A stretch of 26,801 nt of DNA from Herpomyces periplanetae (GCA_009733715.1 WMKJ01000142.1:1-26801); one strand, 5' to 3'. Numbered from the stretch's first letter, positions 11,580 to 23,002 are shown. Notes: generated from the sequence alone by a model not told the origin. Translations and numbers: made by a program.

Positions 11580-12090
11580 ATGTCCAACGCAGAAATTCAA
11601 AACCTTAAATCTTTCGGTTCGTAAAATTTTCTGGTTTTTAGTACATTTGTCAACTTGTTTTCTAATTTTAAGAGACTAGACCCCTTTGCGGAGGCCGACG
11701 AGGAAACAGGGGAGAAAAGAAGTATCGAAAATTATATCCATATTCGGATTCAGCGTATGAGGTACTTTGATTTATTTTCATGTCATGTTAACGCAGTGTA
11801 GAGCGAAATGGTCGTAAAACTTTGACCACTGTTCAAGGCATTCCCGCCAAATACGATCTTAAGAAGGTTCTCCGAGCAGTTAAGAAGAAGTTTGCTTGCA
11901 ACGGTACTATTGTGTCCGATGTTGAAATGGGCGAGGTTATTCAACTTCAAGGGGATCAAAGACGGGTTATCATGCAGTTTATTGTTGACAAGGATGGTCT
12001 CCAGGTAGATTCTAAAGTCGTCAAGGTACTTTCATGCTCCATATTCTATGTGTTTCCTTATTAACTCATCTCTAGGTGCACGGATTTTGA
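11580..12090 (+). CDS. SUI1: Translation initiation factor eIF1 (SUI1), four exons
   Basis: Small ribosome-binding factor that sits near the P site of the 40S subunit and enforces AUG selection during scanning. Exons: 11580-11616, 11680-11754, 11802-12025 and 12076-12090. The spliced product is 116 residues, close to the family's 108-115. It begins MSNAEIQNLKSFDPFAEADE, continues ENYIHIRIQQRNGRKTLTTVQGI (the SUI1 domain signature), KKKFACNGTIV, GEVIQLQGDQR, and ends KVVKVHGF. The start is fixed by the universal N-terminal pattern (IQNL.SFDPFA) and by the ATG at 11580. All exon joins are in phase and split codons are restored (Asp across intron 1, Gln across intron 2). The gene stands alone, with no neighbour within 3 kb. 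Every canonical block is present, so it is very probably functional. Confidence 0.97.
11617..11679 (+). other. eIF1 intron 1, 63 nt
   Basis: Donor GTTCGT after TCTTTCG, acceptor AGACTAG before ACCCCTTTGCG. The join rebuilds GAC, giving SFDPFAEAD. A TTCTAAT branch-site candidate lies about 17 nt before the acceptor. A nearer upstream AG at 11673-11674 would bring an in-frame stop into the message, so 11679 is the supported end. Confidence 0.92.
11755..11801 (+). other. eIF1 intron 2, 47 nt
   Basis: Donor GTATGAG after ATTCAGC, acceptor GTGTAG before AGCGAAATGG. Splicing rebuilds CAG and gives the invariant IRIQQRNGRK; without it the frame breaks in the most conserved part of the protein. A TTAAC branch candidate lies about 13 nt before the acceptor. 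Confidence 0.95.
12026..12075 (+). other. eIF1 intron 3, 50 nt
   Basis: Donor GTACTT after GTCGTCAAG, acceptor ATCTCTAG before GTGCACGGATTTTGA. It leaves a terminal exon of 15 nt coding V-H-G-F and stop, the invariant eIF1 C terminus. A TTAAC branch candidate lies in the pyrimidine-rich 3' part. A reader that ignores this intron would miss the last exon. Confidence 0.95.
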
Positions 12091-12300
12091 ACTATGGTGA
12101 GGCCATCTTTTTGTCTTTACTCGGGACCCGTGCATCACTTATTGTCAAGAATTCATATCGTTTTCATCAGCTACATATTCGCTTTCATATCGTTGTAAAA
12201 GCGCCTCAAAAATTCCTCACAGCTTTACAATATTCACATTTCCGCTCACAGTAAATAATCGTAAATCACAAATTTACCAATTTATATATTAGTACACTTC
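12091..12300 (+). other. 3' flank and probable 3' UTR of eIF1
   Basis: T-rich sequence follows the stop codon. There is no canonical AATAAA close by; an A-rich GTAAATAATCGTAAATC stretch at about 12251-12267 is the best candidate positioning element for 3' processing. Fungal poly(A) signals are degenerate, so this is only suggestive. Confidence 0.35.
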
Positions 12301-12362
12301 CTTGGGATCTGTGGTCCGGTATTAGCTTTATACTAACATGACAGTGGAAATAATCTTCAAAG

Positions 12363-12401
12363 ACAGTTCTAGATATATTTATATAAGCTATTTAGAACTG
12401 T
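12363..12401. repeat. Inverted repeat 3' of eIF1
   Basis: ACAGTTCTA (12363-12371) and TAGAACTGT (12393-12401) are perfect inverted copies separated by a 21-nt A+T-rich loop. It lies about 270 nt after the eIF1 stop codon, probably beyond the 3' UTR. It may be a relic of a small element or chance. Confidence 0.6.
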
Positions 12402-14423
12402 ATTATTCTCTGTCGGAGAGTTGTCGTGCTTATCGCAAGTCAGATGCGCTACATGCATGCTCTAGATCGCTTGCTACTAAGATAATTTCATTAAGTGCTA
12501 CGCACAAATGAAATTGAAATGTATTGAGGTATTCCACTACAATTTGGGGCTGTAGTGATATTAATGGGCTATGTCACTGGCGTAAAGAGTTAGGAGTGGC
12601 ATCACTTACTATTTCCTGCCCCTACTAGTCTTGGTTCAGGAACTGTAATGTAGCATTAGGTTACATTGATACTGATAGAAATGGTACTAACCACTGTCGA
12701 TATCTATAGCAAAAGGAAAAAGCGGAAGATGGTTCTTACATTACAATATCTTCTACCAAAGTAACTAATAACATATTTATGACTAAGATTGAGCAAATAT
12801 TTCAAAAAAAGAAATAATAGGATTAAAACAAATTTTGTCAACGGGAATAATCAATCCAATAGGAGAACATCTTGTAGAAAGATACTGCGTAGTGCAGTAC
12901 TCAAATTATATTGCAGCTAAATTGGAATTTTTTTGAATACAAATTGCTCTCCAGCGGTGGCAAAACAAAATGAAGCTAAATCATCAAACTAAATATATAT
13001 TGTACGATAGCTCGTCAGTGAACATATCTTCACTAGTAATCTAGCATTTAGTGAATAATATTCTGGATTATTTTAAAAATATAATAGCTACGAGAGTCTT
13101 AATAAATAATGAATATTAACTTTTTGTGTAGCATTATCTTTAACCCGATTAAACTTATTGAATATCAAACATAAAAACATTGCACTAAATATACAATTAG
13201 GGTATAGTAAAAGAATCGCACAAGGGGATTTACAAAAACTGACCGTATGAGAACACCAATTCGTTACAAGCAACCAATTATGAAAATATTCTGAATCTTT
13301 TTGTTATGTGCGAGATTTAGATCAAGCGCTCCGTGGCCTCAGGTCAATTGTACATAAAAACTGGACAAGATAAAACAAATAATATTCTTAAGAACAAGCA
13401 AGAGAAATATAAAAACCACAAACTGATATTGCAATAATTGCATTACAGGTGAGGTTAGAAAGAACATAAAAGAATGGTAATTTAATTTATTGCTAACACC
13501 ACGAAAATGCTACAGAGCGAAACAGGCTGGCCATATACGTAACAGAATGCAAAGCTGTCATGATTATTCTTGTGGGCAGGCATTTTTTCAGAAGCCTCAC
13601 GGCAACAGGTTAAATAGCAATGGATAAGAATAAGATAAGTTGTTACAGACAAATGTGTTGTAAATGAAAATCAAAAGGCATGAAGAATTAAATTCTCATG
13701 TACTTAAAGAACTAATGCAAAGATATATATAACAGGTACAAAGTATATAGAAATATTAAAGAATGTAGTAATAACTTGCTTGAAGAAAAGATGTATACGG
13801 CCAACTGGACAACTCTCTAAGCACTAAAATTCGTGACCTTCCGAACCAGTCTCCAAATGCAGTCTCAGAAGTATCTATATGGCACTTTACAAACTAATTT
13901 ACATTTAGGATTGACCACAATATTAAATTGGATTGATAACTATATTAATATAGGAGACTGACGGATATTCTTATCAAAGAGTTAATCAAATACGAAATGA
14001 ATAGCATCAAGAGATCTTATGGGGAAAATAAGTCATGGGCAGCCTGAGTGGTATACGGAATACGTAGGAACGTTCTAACCTTACAAGGGATTAAACCCAA
14101 ACACGCTTTGTAAATCCCGGAGAACATTAATTTCAGTACATATATCCAAGTATATAAACAAATGAAACAATTAAAAATAAGTACTAGCAAAGGTGTCGTG
14201 TTTTTAGAAGGAACAATTCAAGATACGAGTTAACTGTGTATCTAAGAAGGCAAATCTTGCTACTAAGTCGTTCGGGGTCAAGAGATCAAAGGGCACTGGG
14301 CAGGTTATAGGAGTTAATGACAGAGTATGTTGCTAAATACCGGATGCAAATAAAAGATAACAGATACGGAAACTGTTGCATGAAGAGAATTTGGAATCAG
14401 GCGTGTTCACCCCTCACATAGCC

Positions 14424-14462
14424 ATGTTCGCGATCAGTAGGGTCGACCCTAAACGCGAACAT
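14424..14462. repeat. Nested palindrome
   Basis: ATGTTCGCG (14424-14432) pairs perfectly with CGCGAACAT (14454-14462). Inside lies a perfect 12-bp palindrome, AGGGTCGACCCT (14439-14450). The G+C-rich arms stand out in A+T-rich surroundings. No gene is near; function unknown. Confidence 0.75.
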
Positions 14463-15066
14463 TAAGAGTACTTACAAGATAATTTACATCCGGGGTAAGG
14501 CGCAATACACATTCAACTCCGAAACAAAATTTGCTACAGTTAAGTTTAACCAGCTGAGAGGATCTATGAAGTATATTAAATCTTTACTAGTCACATGATA
14601 AGATCATCCATAACAAACGCGTCGTAAGAAACCAAACCAAGACGCGTTTATCCAGAGATTGTTAATTAACTCGTGAAATTAAACAGGAACTCGAAAATCA
14701 TTTAATCAGGGCATTTGCCACATCACAAGCAAGTTAAAGTGTGCAGAAAACGGGACCAGTTAATTAAGTATATTTGACCTCCACATTGGAATAAAGAACG
14801 TATAAGAACTTCCTGCAGTAGAAGCCGTGTCAACTGTGAAGGGTACAACTTCACCGGCAAACTTATAATCTGGTTTTTGATCAAACCTCCATTCCCTGTG
14901 GAAATGTTATAAACAACCTTCGGAGTAGCGGATATTCCGAAAGTGAACGCACTAAGAAGTACCCCTCATGTGCTTCCTTACCAAAGAAACGTGGTTTCCC
15001 AATCCCAAAAATTAAGTTGTGAAATTAGCAAAGTAACGTGTCCGCCCATAAATTAAGTTCCGGAGA

Positions 15067-15106
15067 GCCAAGACTCAACCTAGGGGTTTCCTACAATTGT
15101 CTTGGC
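15067..15106. repeat. Inverted repeat, 8-bp arms
   Basis: GCCAAGAC (15067-15074) and GTCTTGGC (15099-15106) form a perfect 8-bp stem with a 24-nt spacer. No gene is recognised nearby. Confidence 0.5.
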
Positions 15107-15290
15107 AGAGGAAAAAGATGAACTTTGACACAAACTGGATTATGTACACGCTCATAATGGTGGCATTATGGTCTTGTAATAAACTGCGGGCAACAAGAAG
15201 TCCCGGCAAATATATGAAATTTTCAGTTTGCCGATGGAGTCATACTCTATGCGATCGGCATAATTATGCAGTGTAATTGCAAATATTCGT

Positions 15291-16679
15291 TTATTTTACT
15301 ACAGGGTATGTGTCGTTATAAGGTTCCTGGATGATGCGTCCAAAAAGGAACACGCGTCCTATATTTTGGACTTCGATAAATTTTGTTGTAATTACTAGTG
15401 TATCAAAACCCCGCATACAGCTAGCCTTTATAACGTACATTAAGCTGATATTTTGCTTAAAATGCAGTGTTTTGCAGCTCATGTAATATCTCAGTGTAGT
15501 TACTTCGCGCGCAATACGCTGTAACTCCTTGGAAGATAATGCTCCTCTGCAAACGAGGTTCCATTGATGTAGAGCAGATAGCCTTAGCATCATTGTCGTT
15601 TAAATAACGACCATAGTGAGTGATTGTAAGTCACTTAGAAAATTTGCAATAAATTGCAATTTGGTAATGAATGGTGTCGATGAGCCTACAAAAGCTAGCC
15701 TTGATGCACCAAATGTCACGATAGCAACAGGACAAAATTACTTTCAGGTATATAGTAAAATTTTTGCCCATGAGCTAATGCTCAGAGATTACAGGAAGAG
15801 ATACGAATATTGCAGCTAACGATATTGAAAGATTAATCAAGTAAGCGATTAATTTGCCTTGATCTGGCCGTATATGGGTGGATGCAACTAGCATCAATGA
15901 AAATCAAAACATCGTATATGCGTCCGAGATTGTCGCGACAGTTGAATCTATCAGCTTGACAGTTATTATCTATACTTGTAACAGCTTAATTCACAGGTAG
16001 TTAAATGACAGAGGTTCAAACACTGAACATAAGTATGATAGTTGGAGATTTTCAAAGTTTTTGCCTCGGATTTCATGTATTTAGCTCATACTTAAATCCC
16101 TTCATGAAAAAACATTTAAGGTTTATTCTGGTTCTTTGGCTTCTCCGTACACCTGCACTTTCCTCCACTAAGTTTGATTTATGCAATTGTATTTAAAAAG
16201 GTTATTTTTGGGGGAGTTTGTATTCAAGAAATATTTGACTCAGTTATAATTGCTACTACCTCACATCTAGTAGACAGTGTTACAAAATGTGCAAGAGACC
16301 TTATTTTTCGGCTTTTCCAAGACCTAGTCAACCTCAAAATTTAGATACTCTTCGCTGATGCTATAAATCAACTCCCAAATTTTGATCTCAATCAGGTGAG
16401 CTTTTCGGAGTGATTTTTTTCTGCATCTTATTACCCAATATAGTAATATTTTCCCGCTTTCTTTCCCTTTAATTTTGAAAATTTTGAATCTAAAGTCTTT
16501 TATACAGTGTTCTTCCTGATATTGCAAGCACGCAGATTGTTTTGCATGTTATTCGACATGTTTTTGGAATATCTTCTTTCTGTCACGGGGTTCGTGAGTA
16601 TCCCTCATAGTTTGGACTATCCTCAAGGTGTCATTAATAATGTGGTGTTTTCGGGATCACAGTTTTCAGAATTGAGATT
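15291..16679. other. Unassigned interval with several short open frames
   Basis: A 100-codon minus-strand frame (15593-15291) and plus-strand frames at 15616-15819 and 16005-16196 are open, but none has a recognised motif, good start context or splice-linked partner. They may be fragments of an old element or chance. Confidence 0.3.
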
Positions 16680-16865
16680 CTGAAATTTCACCTGAAATTA
16701 TCACAATTCTAGTCATTAAATGATTCCAGAATCACCTTTTACAAAGCCTTAAGTGATGTGGAAGGTTCTGTATTTTTATTCTTCTGGGGGCGCCAAATAC
16801 TAAATCATAAGTTTTACAACTTCTAATACTCCCAGACAATCCCTCAGGTTTTGCGTTCTTTTGGT
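16680..16865 (+). repeat. Short repeat family B, copy 1
   Basis: Aligns with 18950-19130 in the same orientation. Shared landmarks are TCACCTGAA/TTGCCTGAA, GATGTGGAAGGT/GATTTGGAAGGT, CTTCTGGGGGCGCC/CTCTTGGGACCCC, and CCCTCAGG followed by GCG against CCCACAGGTCGCG. It directly precedes the first copy of the 0.8-kb tandem repeat. No coding frame evident. Family unknown. Confidence 0.6.
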
Positions 16866-16929
16866 GTATGACAAATTTTATCTGCAAAGAAAAGATACAA
16901 GATTGCGTAAAACTGTTCCAATTACAACT

Positions 16930-17750
16930 GCAGTATCAAGCCATTTATCCTACTTGACAAGGATAGGTGAGGGAAGACAATCCTCCAGGCGAGCCACAAG
17001 ATTCTTTGCTAAAGTTGGCAAGAAACAAAATAAAAGTGTTCACCAAAGACTATTAGCGCAGCAAGTATCACTATGAATGAAGGTGAAAGCAAGTAAAATT
17101 GTACGGATAATGTAAACAAAGCTCAAAGATGAAAACAAGATTAATCTGAAAGTGTATACTTACGAAGGGGATCAAGGCCCGTATAAATGTAAAATATTTG
17201 AGATGAATAACCCATCAGAATCTTGCCCGCCAAATCGTGTCTTTAGATTTCTTGCCTTATACATTTATTTCTTCAAGGTAGACTGAGCAACTACTACCCA
17301 GAATTGTAATTTAATAGCAACGGCTATCGCGACCTTCGTATGAACAGGCGAACAGCATTTATTCATTTGTTATTTCGGAAGGCAGAATAATCGCGACTTG
17401 ATTATTCCGGATATTTCTAACTGTAATACACGTAGTGTATGCAGTGCAATTAGAACATTGTGAAAAAACTATGATAGTACCTTCAAACTGAAAGAATTAT
17501 CCGCATGTCACAATGCCGGACCCAGCCTTGGTGCTTGCCGTTTAGCACTCAAAGCTACTTATCCTGAGGTCATAAACATTAGCTTTTCATTAAAACAGTA
17601 ATATCTAATAAAGTTTGCGTAGAGACTGACCGTCTCCAACAATAACCATCGAGTAGACAAGATTGTTGATGAAACTATTTGCTTTAGAACATTGGGCTCT
17701 TGATACTGGTAAAATGGCAATCACGAGATTATGCTACAAGTTCGGATGTT
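16930..17750 (+). repeat. Tandem repeat family D, copy 1 (decayed coding unit?)
   Basis: Aligns collinearly with 17850-18590 at an offset of about 900 falling to 870. Two stretches also align as protein on the plus strand at the same offset: GDQGPYKCKIFEMNNP at 17167-17214 (partner GDKGWLKYKSYEVKDP) and ANSIYSFVISEGRIIAT at 17348-17398 (partner ANSICALVLLEGEIIAI). The blocks lie in different frames and the copy is degraded. A YxC followed by a small hydrophobic protein recalls the layout of short secreted effector candidates of biotrophic fungi, but no signal peptide is seen and the resemblance is weak. It could equally be part of a transposon. Confidence 0.6.
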
Positions 17751-17849
17751 AAGCTTTAACTTCCAAATAGGCATAGTTTACCTGGAAGCATAAGGCTCAT
17801 GATAATGTAATTAAATATATGTAGCTACGACCAAAAAACAAGGTGCTAG

Positions 17850-18590
17850 TCATATTCAACTAGAATAGGTAAGGGACAACAGTCTTCCAAGCAAGCCGCA
17901 AGTCACTTTTGTTGAAGTCGATTAGACACAAGACAAAAGATGTTCAACTAAAATATAATAGCCAAGTGGAACTGCTTAAAAACTTTAATTAAAAATAAAC
18001 TCAAGAACAAGATTTATCCCTCCATGTCCTAATATAGAGGGGATAAAGGCTGGCTTAAATACAAAAGCTACGAGGTGAAGGACCCAGCGAAATCCATTTT
18101 TTCCCTCATCTTCGCTTTGTACTTCCAGCCTTGACCATCTTGCCCTCTTCGAGACAAGCCCATCAACTACCCTTAGTAGCTGGAGATTGATAAACAAGGC
18201 TATCACGACTTTGCACATGCGAATAGCATATGTGCACTTGTTCTCTTGGAAGGCGAAATAATTGCTATTCGATTATCTCAAATAATGCTACCTGCAATAC
18301 TTGTAGCACATCTGGTGTGGCACGAGCAATATTTAGATGCTATGACAGCACAATAGAACTGAATATATTATCCGGTAGAAGCAATCTAGATCCCAGATTT
18401 AATGGTTGGAGAGGGTACGGGAAGATAACGGCTTTGGGCTCATGAGCATTAACTCTTTCTTCCATGCAGTGACTGCCAATAAACGTTTGGGAACTACACA
18501 TCTCTAGCCCTAGATCGCAACGGCCACCTTGTCACAAGCTAACTGCTTCATTTCATTGGGTAAATGGCTAACTTCCGATTAGTAACTTCT
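17850..18590 (+). repeat. Tandem repeat family D, copy 2 (decayed coding unit?)
   Basis: Second copy of the segment at 16930-17750, head to tail with about 100 nt between. Matching landmarks include AGAATAGGTAAGGGA, GCTATGACAG, ATTATCCGG, CCAATAAACGTTTG and TCATTGGGTAAATGGC. The plus-strand reading GYHDFAHANSICALV..EGEIIAI at 18198-18269 is the best-preserved protein-like piece in the pair. The opposite strand is open for 77 codons (18218-17985), including KVVIALFINLQLL, and copy 1 keeps part of that frame too, so the original coding strand is not certain. No intact gene is claimed. Confidence 0.6.
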
Positions 18591-18949
18591 ACCTAAACCT
18601 GCCATAAGAGTAACCATTTCTCGCCCTGGCCATAGACAAAGCCAACTGCTCCTAATTGGTGGGTGCTAGGACCATGTATATATCATTCTGGAGACAATGC
18701 TTCACGCCCCAACGCTCGCATATCCATGAAGATTATGATACGGATGCTGCATAGGCCCAGTTACTTATGTACTAGCTCCAGATAGTAAGCCAAAACAAAC
18801 ATCAGAGTATGCCAAACAAGGCCTTACTCTATAACATCCTAATAGTGGGAAGCATATTACTTTCCAAATCACTCAGAATTTTGTAGGGGTCACTTTCACA
18901 CTATTTCATGGAGGATAAAAATGTGCATTAGTGAAAGATTATATTTTGG

Positions 18950-19130
18950 AAAAACATTTGCCTGAATACATTTAAAATTAAGTCCATGAATTTAGACATC
19001 AAAAATTAAAACACCTTATAAAGTTCTGAGCGATTTGGAAGGTACCATACTTATTCCTCTTGGGACCCCAAGCTCCTAATTATAAGACCTTCCAGTTGAT
19101 CCCACAGGTCGCGTTGATCTGGATGGTTCA
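18950..19130 (+). repeat. Short repeat family B, copy 2
   Basis: Diverged partner of 16680-16865, same orientation, about 2.27 kb downstream, beyond the second copy of the tandem repeat. Its position suggests that the two families belong to one larger unit that was duplicated and then rearranged. Boundaries are approximate. Confidence 0.6.
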
Positions 19131-19404
19131 CTTTTCAACTGAGTACAATAAATTTTGAGTCAATTACTATTATATCTGGTGTCAAAATTAGCAATGCTAG
19201 CAAATGCATTACCAGTTTTATTTGCCCACGCTAGTGTCACCCTACACACCTCCCCGAGGCAGATGCATTCCCCACACTGCGCAGTAAGCCTGGCTCCCAC
19301 CACCCGAATGTGTCTTAGCCGCCCCTTTGACCCTGTCTTGATAGCCGTAGCAGGATGCTTCTGACCCGAACGCTAAAAAAAATGGTGTTAAACGTACTTT
19401 TATG
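19131..19404. other. G+C-rich, C-biased island
   Basis: About 19230-19370 is the most C-rich stretch in the window and is open in both directions for about 70 codons (plus 19155-19364; minus 19372-19163). The minus frame contains four cysteines in a short run. It directly abuts repeat family C copy 2, so it may be part of the same ancestral coding unit. No domain is recognised. Confidence 0.35.
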
Positions 19405-19690
19405 ACATTTTAGGGTTTACTTGGGAAGTAGGCAATAGGGTTGTGATTTCGGGTGAAGTAGCTGCAGCAGACTAAAATAAAGCATTGTATAAAAACTCCT
19501 CGGCCCGGTGGACAGGACGACAGCCCATCAAGCACAGTAGCAATGCCAATATCAGTGTCGACCAGACAAAAGAAATGGTTCCAAGCTAAAGATCCCAGCC
19601 GTCATCGGCGTCTCGAACATCTTAAATGCACGAGATGACTAAGTCAACTCCATCCGAGTCAGATTTATCTCGACCATCCCTTGCCACAGC
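19405..19690 (-). repeat. Repeat family C with minus-strand coding traces, copy 2
   Basis: Partner of 915-1270. Minus-strand blocks: GRDKSDSDGVDLVISCI (19675-19625), FKMFETPMTAG and SLEP soon after in another frame, then LVDTDIGIATVLDGL (19565-19521), then a less certain PTSQVNPK near 19425-19405. Substitutions against copy 1 are mostly silent or conservative (E/D, A/V, N/D, M/V), showing that the ancestors were translated. Frame changes between blocks show that this copy does not encode the whole protein now. A retroelement or a multicopy host gene family are both possible. Confidence 0.7.
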
Positions 19691-21660
19691 ACTCAGACTG
19701 CACTGCGTAAATAATGGCTAGAGTATCTTCCCCGCTAACAACAAGCCACTGCAATATTGGTGCATAGTCCGACCGAACGGTACGCCAGTATCTTCGTTAA
19801 CTGGTATTATAATAACATCGTGTAATCACTTATTCGAACACAAATCGAGTGAAATATTCGATGGAATAGTTTGCGATTCTATCACCTTTCCCTTGAGGCG
19901 CTATTGAGCGTAAAAGACGAGTACAGTGCATTTTCTCAACAAACTACCCATTCTCACAATATTCCTCTACACGATAACTTAAGAAGCAAATAAAAGCTGA
20001 GTTAATCCAAGAAATACAACTCTTCCCCTCTCGTCTTGTCATTCATCCTCAAGCTGGCGACCTTAATCTTTCTTATTTCTTCCTTTATAGGTTTTTCAGC
20101 ACATATTTGGTATAAATATTATGTTTTTATGACTACTCCCCAGTTAAATTTCTTTACTTCCTACTATCTCTCATATCGTATTGAGTTTGCCCATAAATTT
20201 AATTAGTTGTGCATTTATCTCTTTTCTTGTGTTTTTGTTACTTAAGTTCCATGTTAAGCCTGAATAACTAGCCGCAGTCTGTCTACCTCTACATCTTCCT
20301 CCACTTGTTTGTTTTCTTACTTGTGTTGTACCGTCCCTTCTTAAAAAGAACCAGTTCTATCGTCTTCCACTCCGCCCCAAGTAGACGAACTATGCATTAG
20401 CATTTTGACCGTATTCGCCAATTACGGCTAACATTGACCACACAAGGGATGCTGCATCAAGGTAAAACACAGGAGAGATTGTCATTGAAATTTGGATAAG
20501 AACATGCGTACAAGAGCTTATGGTGAGTTGTATAATAGCGGCCCACTCCATCGATCTGTGCTTCAGTTTATTCCCCAAGACTCACAGGACTTTCTGTCCG
20601 TGGGTAAGATTCTTTTCCTATCCCTTCCCCTATAGTCACATCCATAATAAACACGTAACTCTGCTGGAAATTAACTACTTAAGATCGTTCGGCCCCTAGT
20701 CAGCATCCGATTGACTGACAAATTCCTATATAAAATCCACTTTGGTAAACGAACACTGAAAACTGCACAAAAAATATTTTCATCATTGGCTGTGGCTGCG
20801 AGCCAAACGAGGTGCCTGAAGCAACACAGGGTGAATTTGCTATGAACAAGATCTGTTTACGGCACTCAGATTCCTGGCATAGGCGGTGTATAATAGCGTA
20901 GACACCAAGAATGTTGCCCAACAATGAAAGGCAAGTCTGTACCTGTGGAGTTATACAGACGTAATGTCGTAAACGTGAGGGAGGCAGACACAACTAAAGG
21001 AATGCCTATCACGTCTGGCAGGAGGTATCACTAGGGGATTGAAATGTGTGAACGTACACCTTCGCGGTTTGTTGATGCTGATAAATCAGTTAAATTCACC
21101 AGCACCGGCACTTAGAGTAATTGTTTTCGGTAAATCGTTTCATTACCGAATCGAAAAAGTGACCATTAGCAATGCGTTGGCTTGTGGTGCCAGTTTGTAA
21201 ATATCGAGTTCTGAATTTAGTGTCACAAAAAGTAGAAACTTAATCCGTTCCAAGTTACAGAAGATCGCAAAAAAGATAGTCCCGGCACCATGCCATGGAT
21301 AATGGCGTAGTTGTGGTAAGTGCATTTTTTACATAGATTGATCTGATTTAGAAAATACCGTATTAAGAACCAGAAATTGATACTACAGGAAGTAAAACAA
21401 AAATGCTACTGCGCTGGAAAATGTAATGAAGCCAGACTGCTATCAGAGTTTTTTGAAAAATTATTGATCTAAAAGGTCTTCGATTGCACCCAAAAATTGA
21501 GGATGGGCTCAGACACATACAAGGGATGTCTAAGAATTTTGGGCAGAGACGATTAGAAGGCACAAAAATATTTTGACCGTTTGTTGCGTAACACCCAACG
21601 CTCAAAGTTCAACCCAGCATATTTCACGATTGGGAAGTATGGTTATTTGTGCTACAGATA
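19691..21660. other. No gene recognised; pyrimidine-rich block then mixed DNA
   Basis: About 20010-20360 is strongly C/T-rich on the plus strand. 20700-20993 is open on the minus strand for 97 codons (start TTG, several cysteines) but matches no family I know and has no ATG near the start. No repeat partner found within the window. Confidence 0.35.
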
Positions 21661-22978
21661 TTGTTTTTTACTTATAGAATTTTCCTTCTATAATTGTACG
21701 ATTGGTGTTTGTAATTTCAATGTTATGAATCCGTCCCAAAAAACCGAAAGTTAGGCAAAGGTGCATGTACTTAATGTACTGAAGACATCTATCCAGACTA
21801 GCCGGTGAGACTATGGTCGCATGATAACACGCGTAATAAACATGTACCGGATGTTCAGTACTAATTAAGATAGCCAGGGTAGCTAGTGGACAAGCGAGGT
21901 AATATGCTTTCAACATTGATAAGTCCAAAATTGATTGTTTATCTTGCTATGACATTTAGTCATGAAACTTTGCTTAACCAAATATTACCAACGTTTACCC
22001 TCTTGCTGCCTGAACACGTCTCAAATTTCTCCCATATCCTTCACTCAACGTTACTGACCCGATTATTTCAACGTTCCTCGCCTAATTCAATATGAGCTAT
22101 TAAATTAATTTGTCATATTGTTTATCTGTCGTTCACCGCATAACGTTGGCAGAATGTTTCTAACAGTCTTGGTAATTTTTCAAGTTCAGATTACTCCCAA
22201 CATTACGACGTTATCAATTAGCTTTCTGAAGATGATTCATTAACGTGTGAACTCGCGCTTTGTGTATTCACACCCTACAAGTCTTGTGGATGAGGCCCAT
22301 GTGGGATAACCAACCCGGGTAATTCACGAATGTTCTTTAACGGGTATTTACGGCCTGCACCTTTTCCATGTTATCGACTAGTTTAAAAAACTAATCTTGC
22401 ATCGTACTCGTCCGTGAGTTTAACATAATTTTTTACGTAAGCAAATTTGTAGACCTGCGCTGTCAGAAGCGCGTCATGATGATAGCAGAGGTTTTACAAG
22501 ATTTAAGTATTTAGAGATTGTATACGTGCTATTTTGGCAATTTTTTTTCAAGTGAATAATGTTTCACTAACTTTGTAACTACTCCAGTTGTGCGTACCTC
22601 CCTAGTTATCTTTAAGGTATTAGCCTTTAAATATTTGTCACGTATAATTAAACCGTTAAAGTAGACATAATTGTGATAACTTTCCAGAAAGTCATCTTCA
22701 TTCGTTCCAGTTATGCATTCAATGTATCAAAGTTTGCTATTGCTATACCAGTAACCATTGAATAATCTCGACCATAATAACACTGGTTATTTTTTTGCCC
22801 CTAAACCCGTCACATCCAAACGTGTATGCTTGATCTCCCCCTCACCTGTAACGCGCATCATTATCATGCACGTTAATGTTAACGACTAGTAATCAGTGTG
22901 CCAACTGCTCTTCGCGTTTAATTATTTTCGCTATTAGTGATTATAAAACACTTTTGGAAAATGCATAATGATCCAGAT

Positions 22979-23002
22979 TCCCGCAACCATCCGGCTGCGG
23001 GA
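22979..23002. repeat. G+C-rich hairpin
   Basis: TCCCGCA (22979-22985) and TGCGGGA (22996-23002) with a 10-nt loop. The G+C-rich stem stands out in a T-rich stretch. No terminator or gene context. Confidence 0.45.

Larger units (their letters stand above)
12402..15290. other. Gene-free interval, A-rich on the plus strand
   Basis: Apart from the palindromes listed separately, no feature is seen. From about 13300 to 15200 the plus strand is clearly A-rich and T-poor, opposite to the T-rich region 9000-11500. Frames are short and unconvincing. Confidence 0.4.

Noticed and set aside
11670-11676. Earlier acceptor AG for eIF1 intron 1
   Set aside because: Using it would put an in-frame TAG before DPFAEAD; the AG at 11678-11679 restores the conserved sequence.
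20700-20993. 97-codon cysteine-containing minus-strand frame
   Set aside because: No ATG near its start, no signal peptide, no splice-linked exon and no recognised family.
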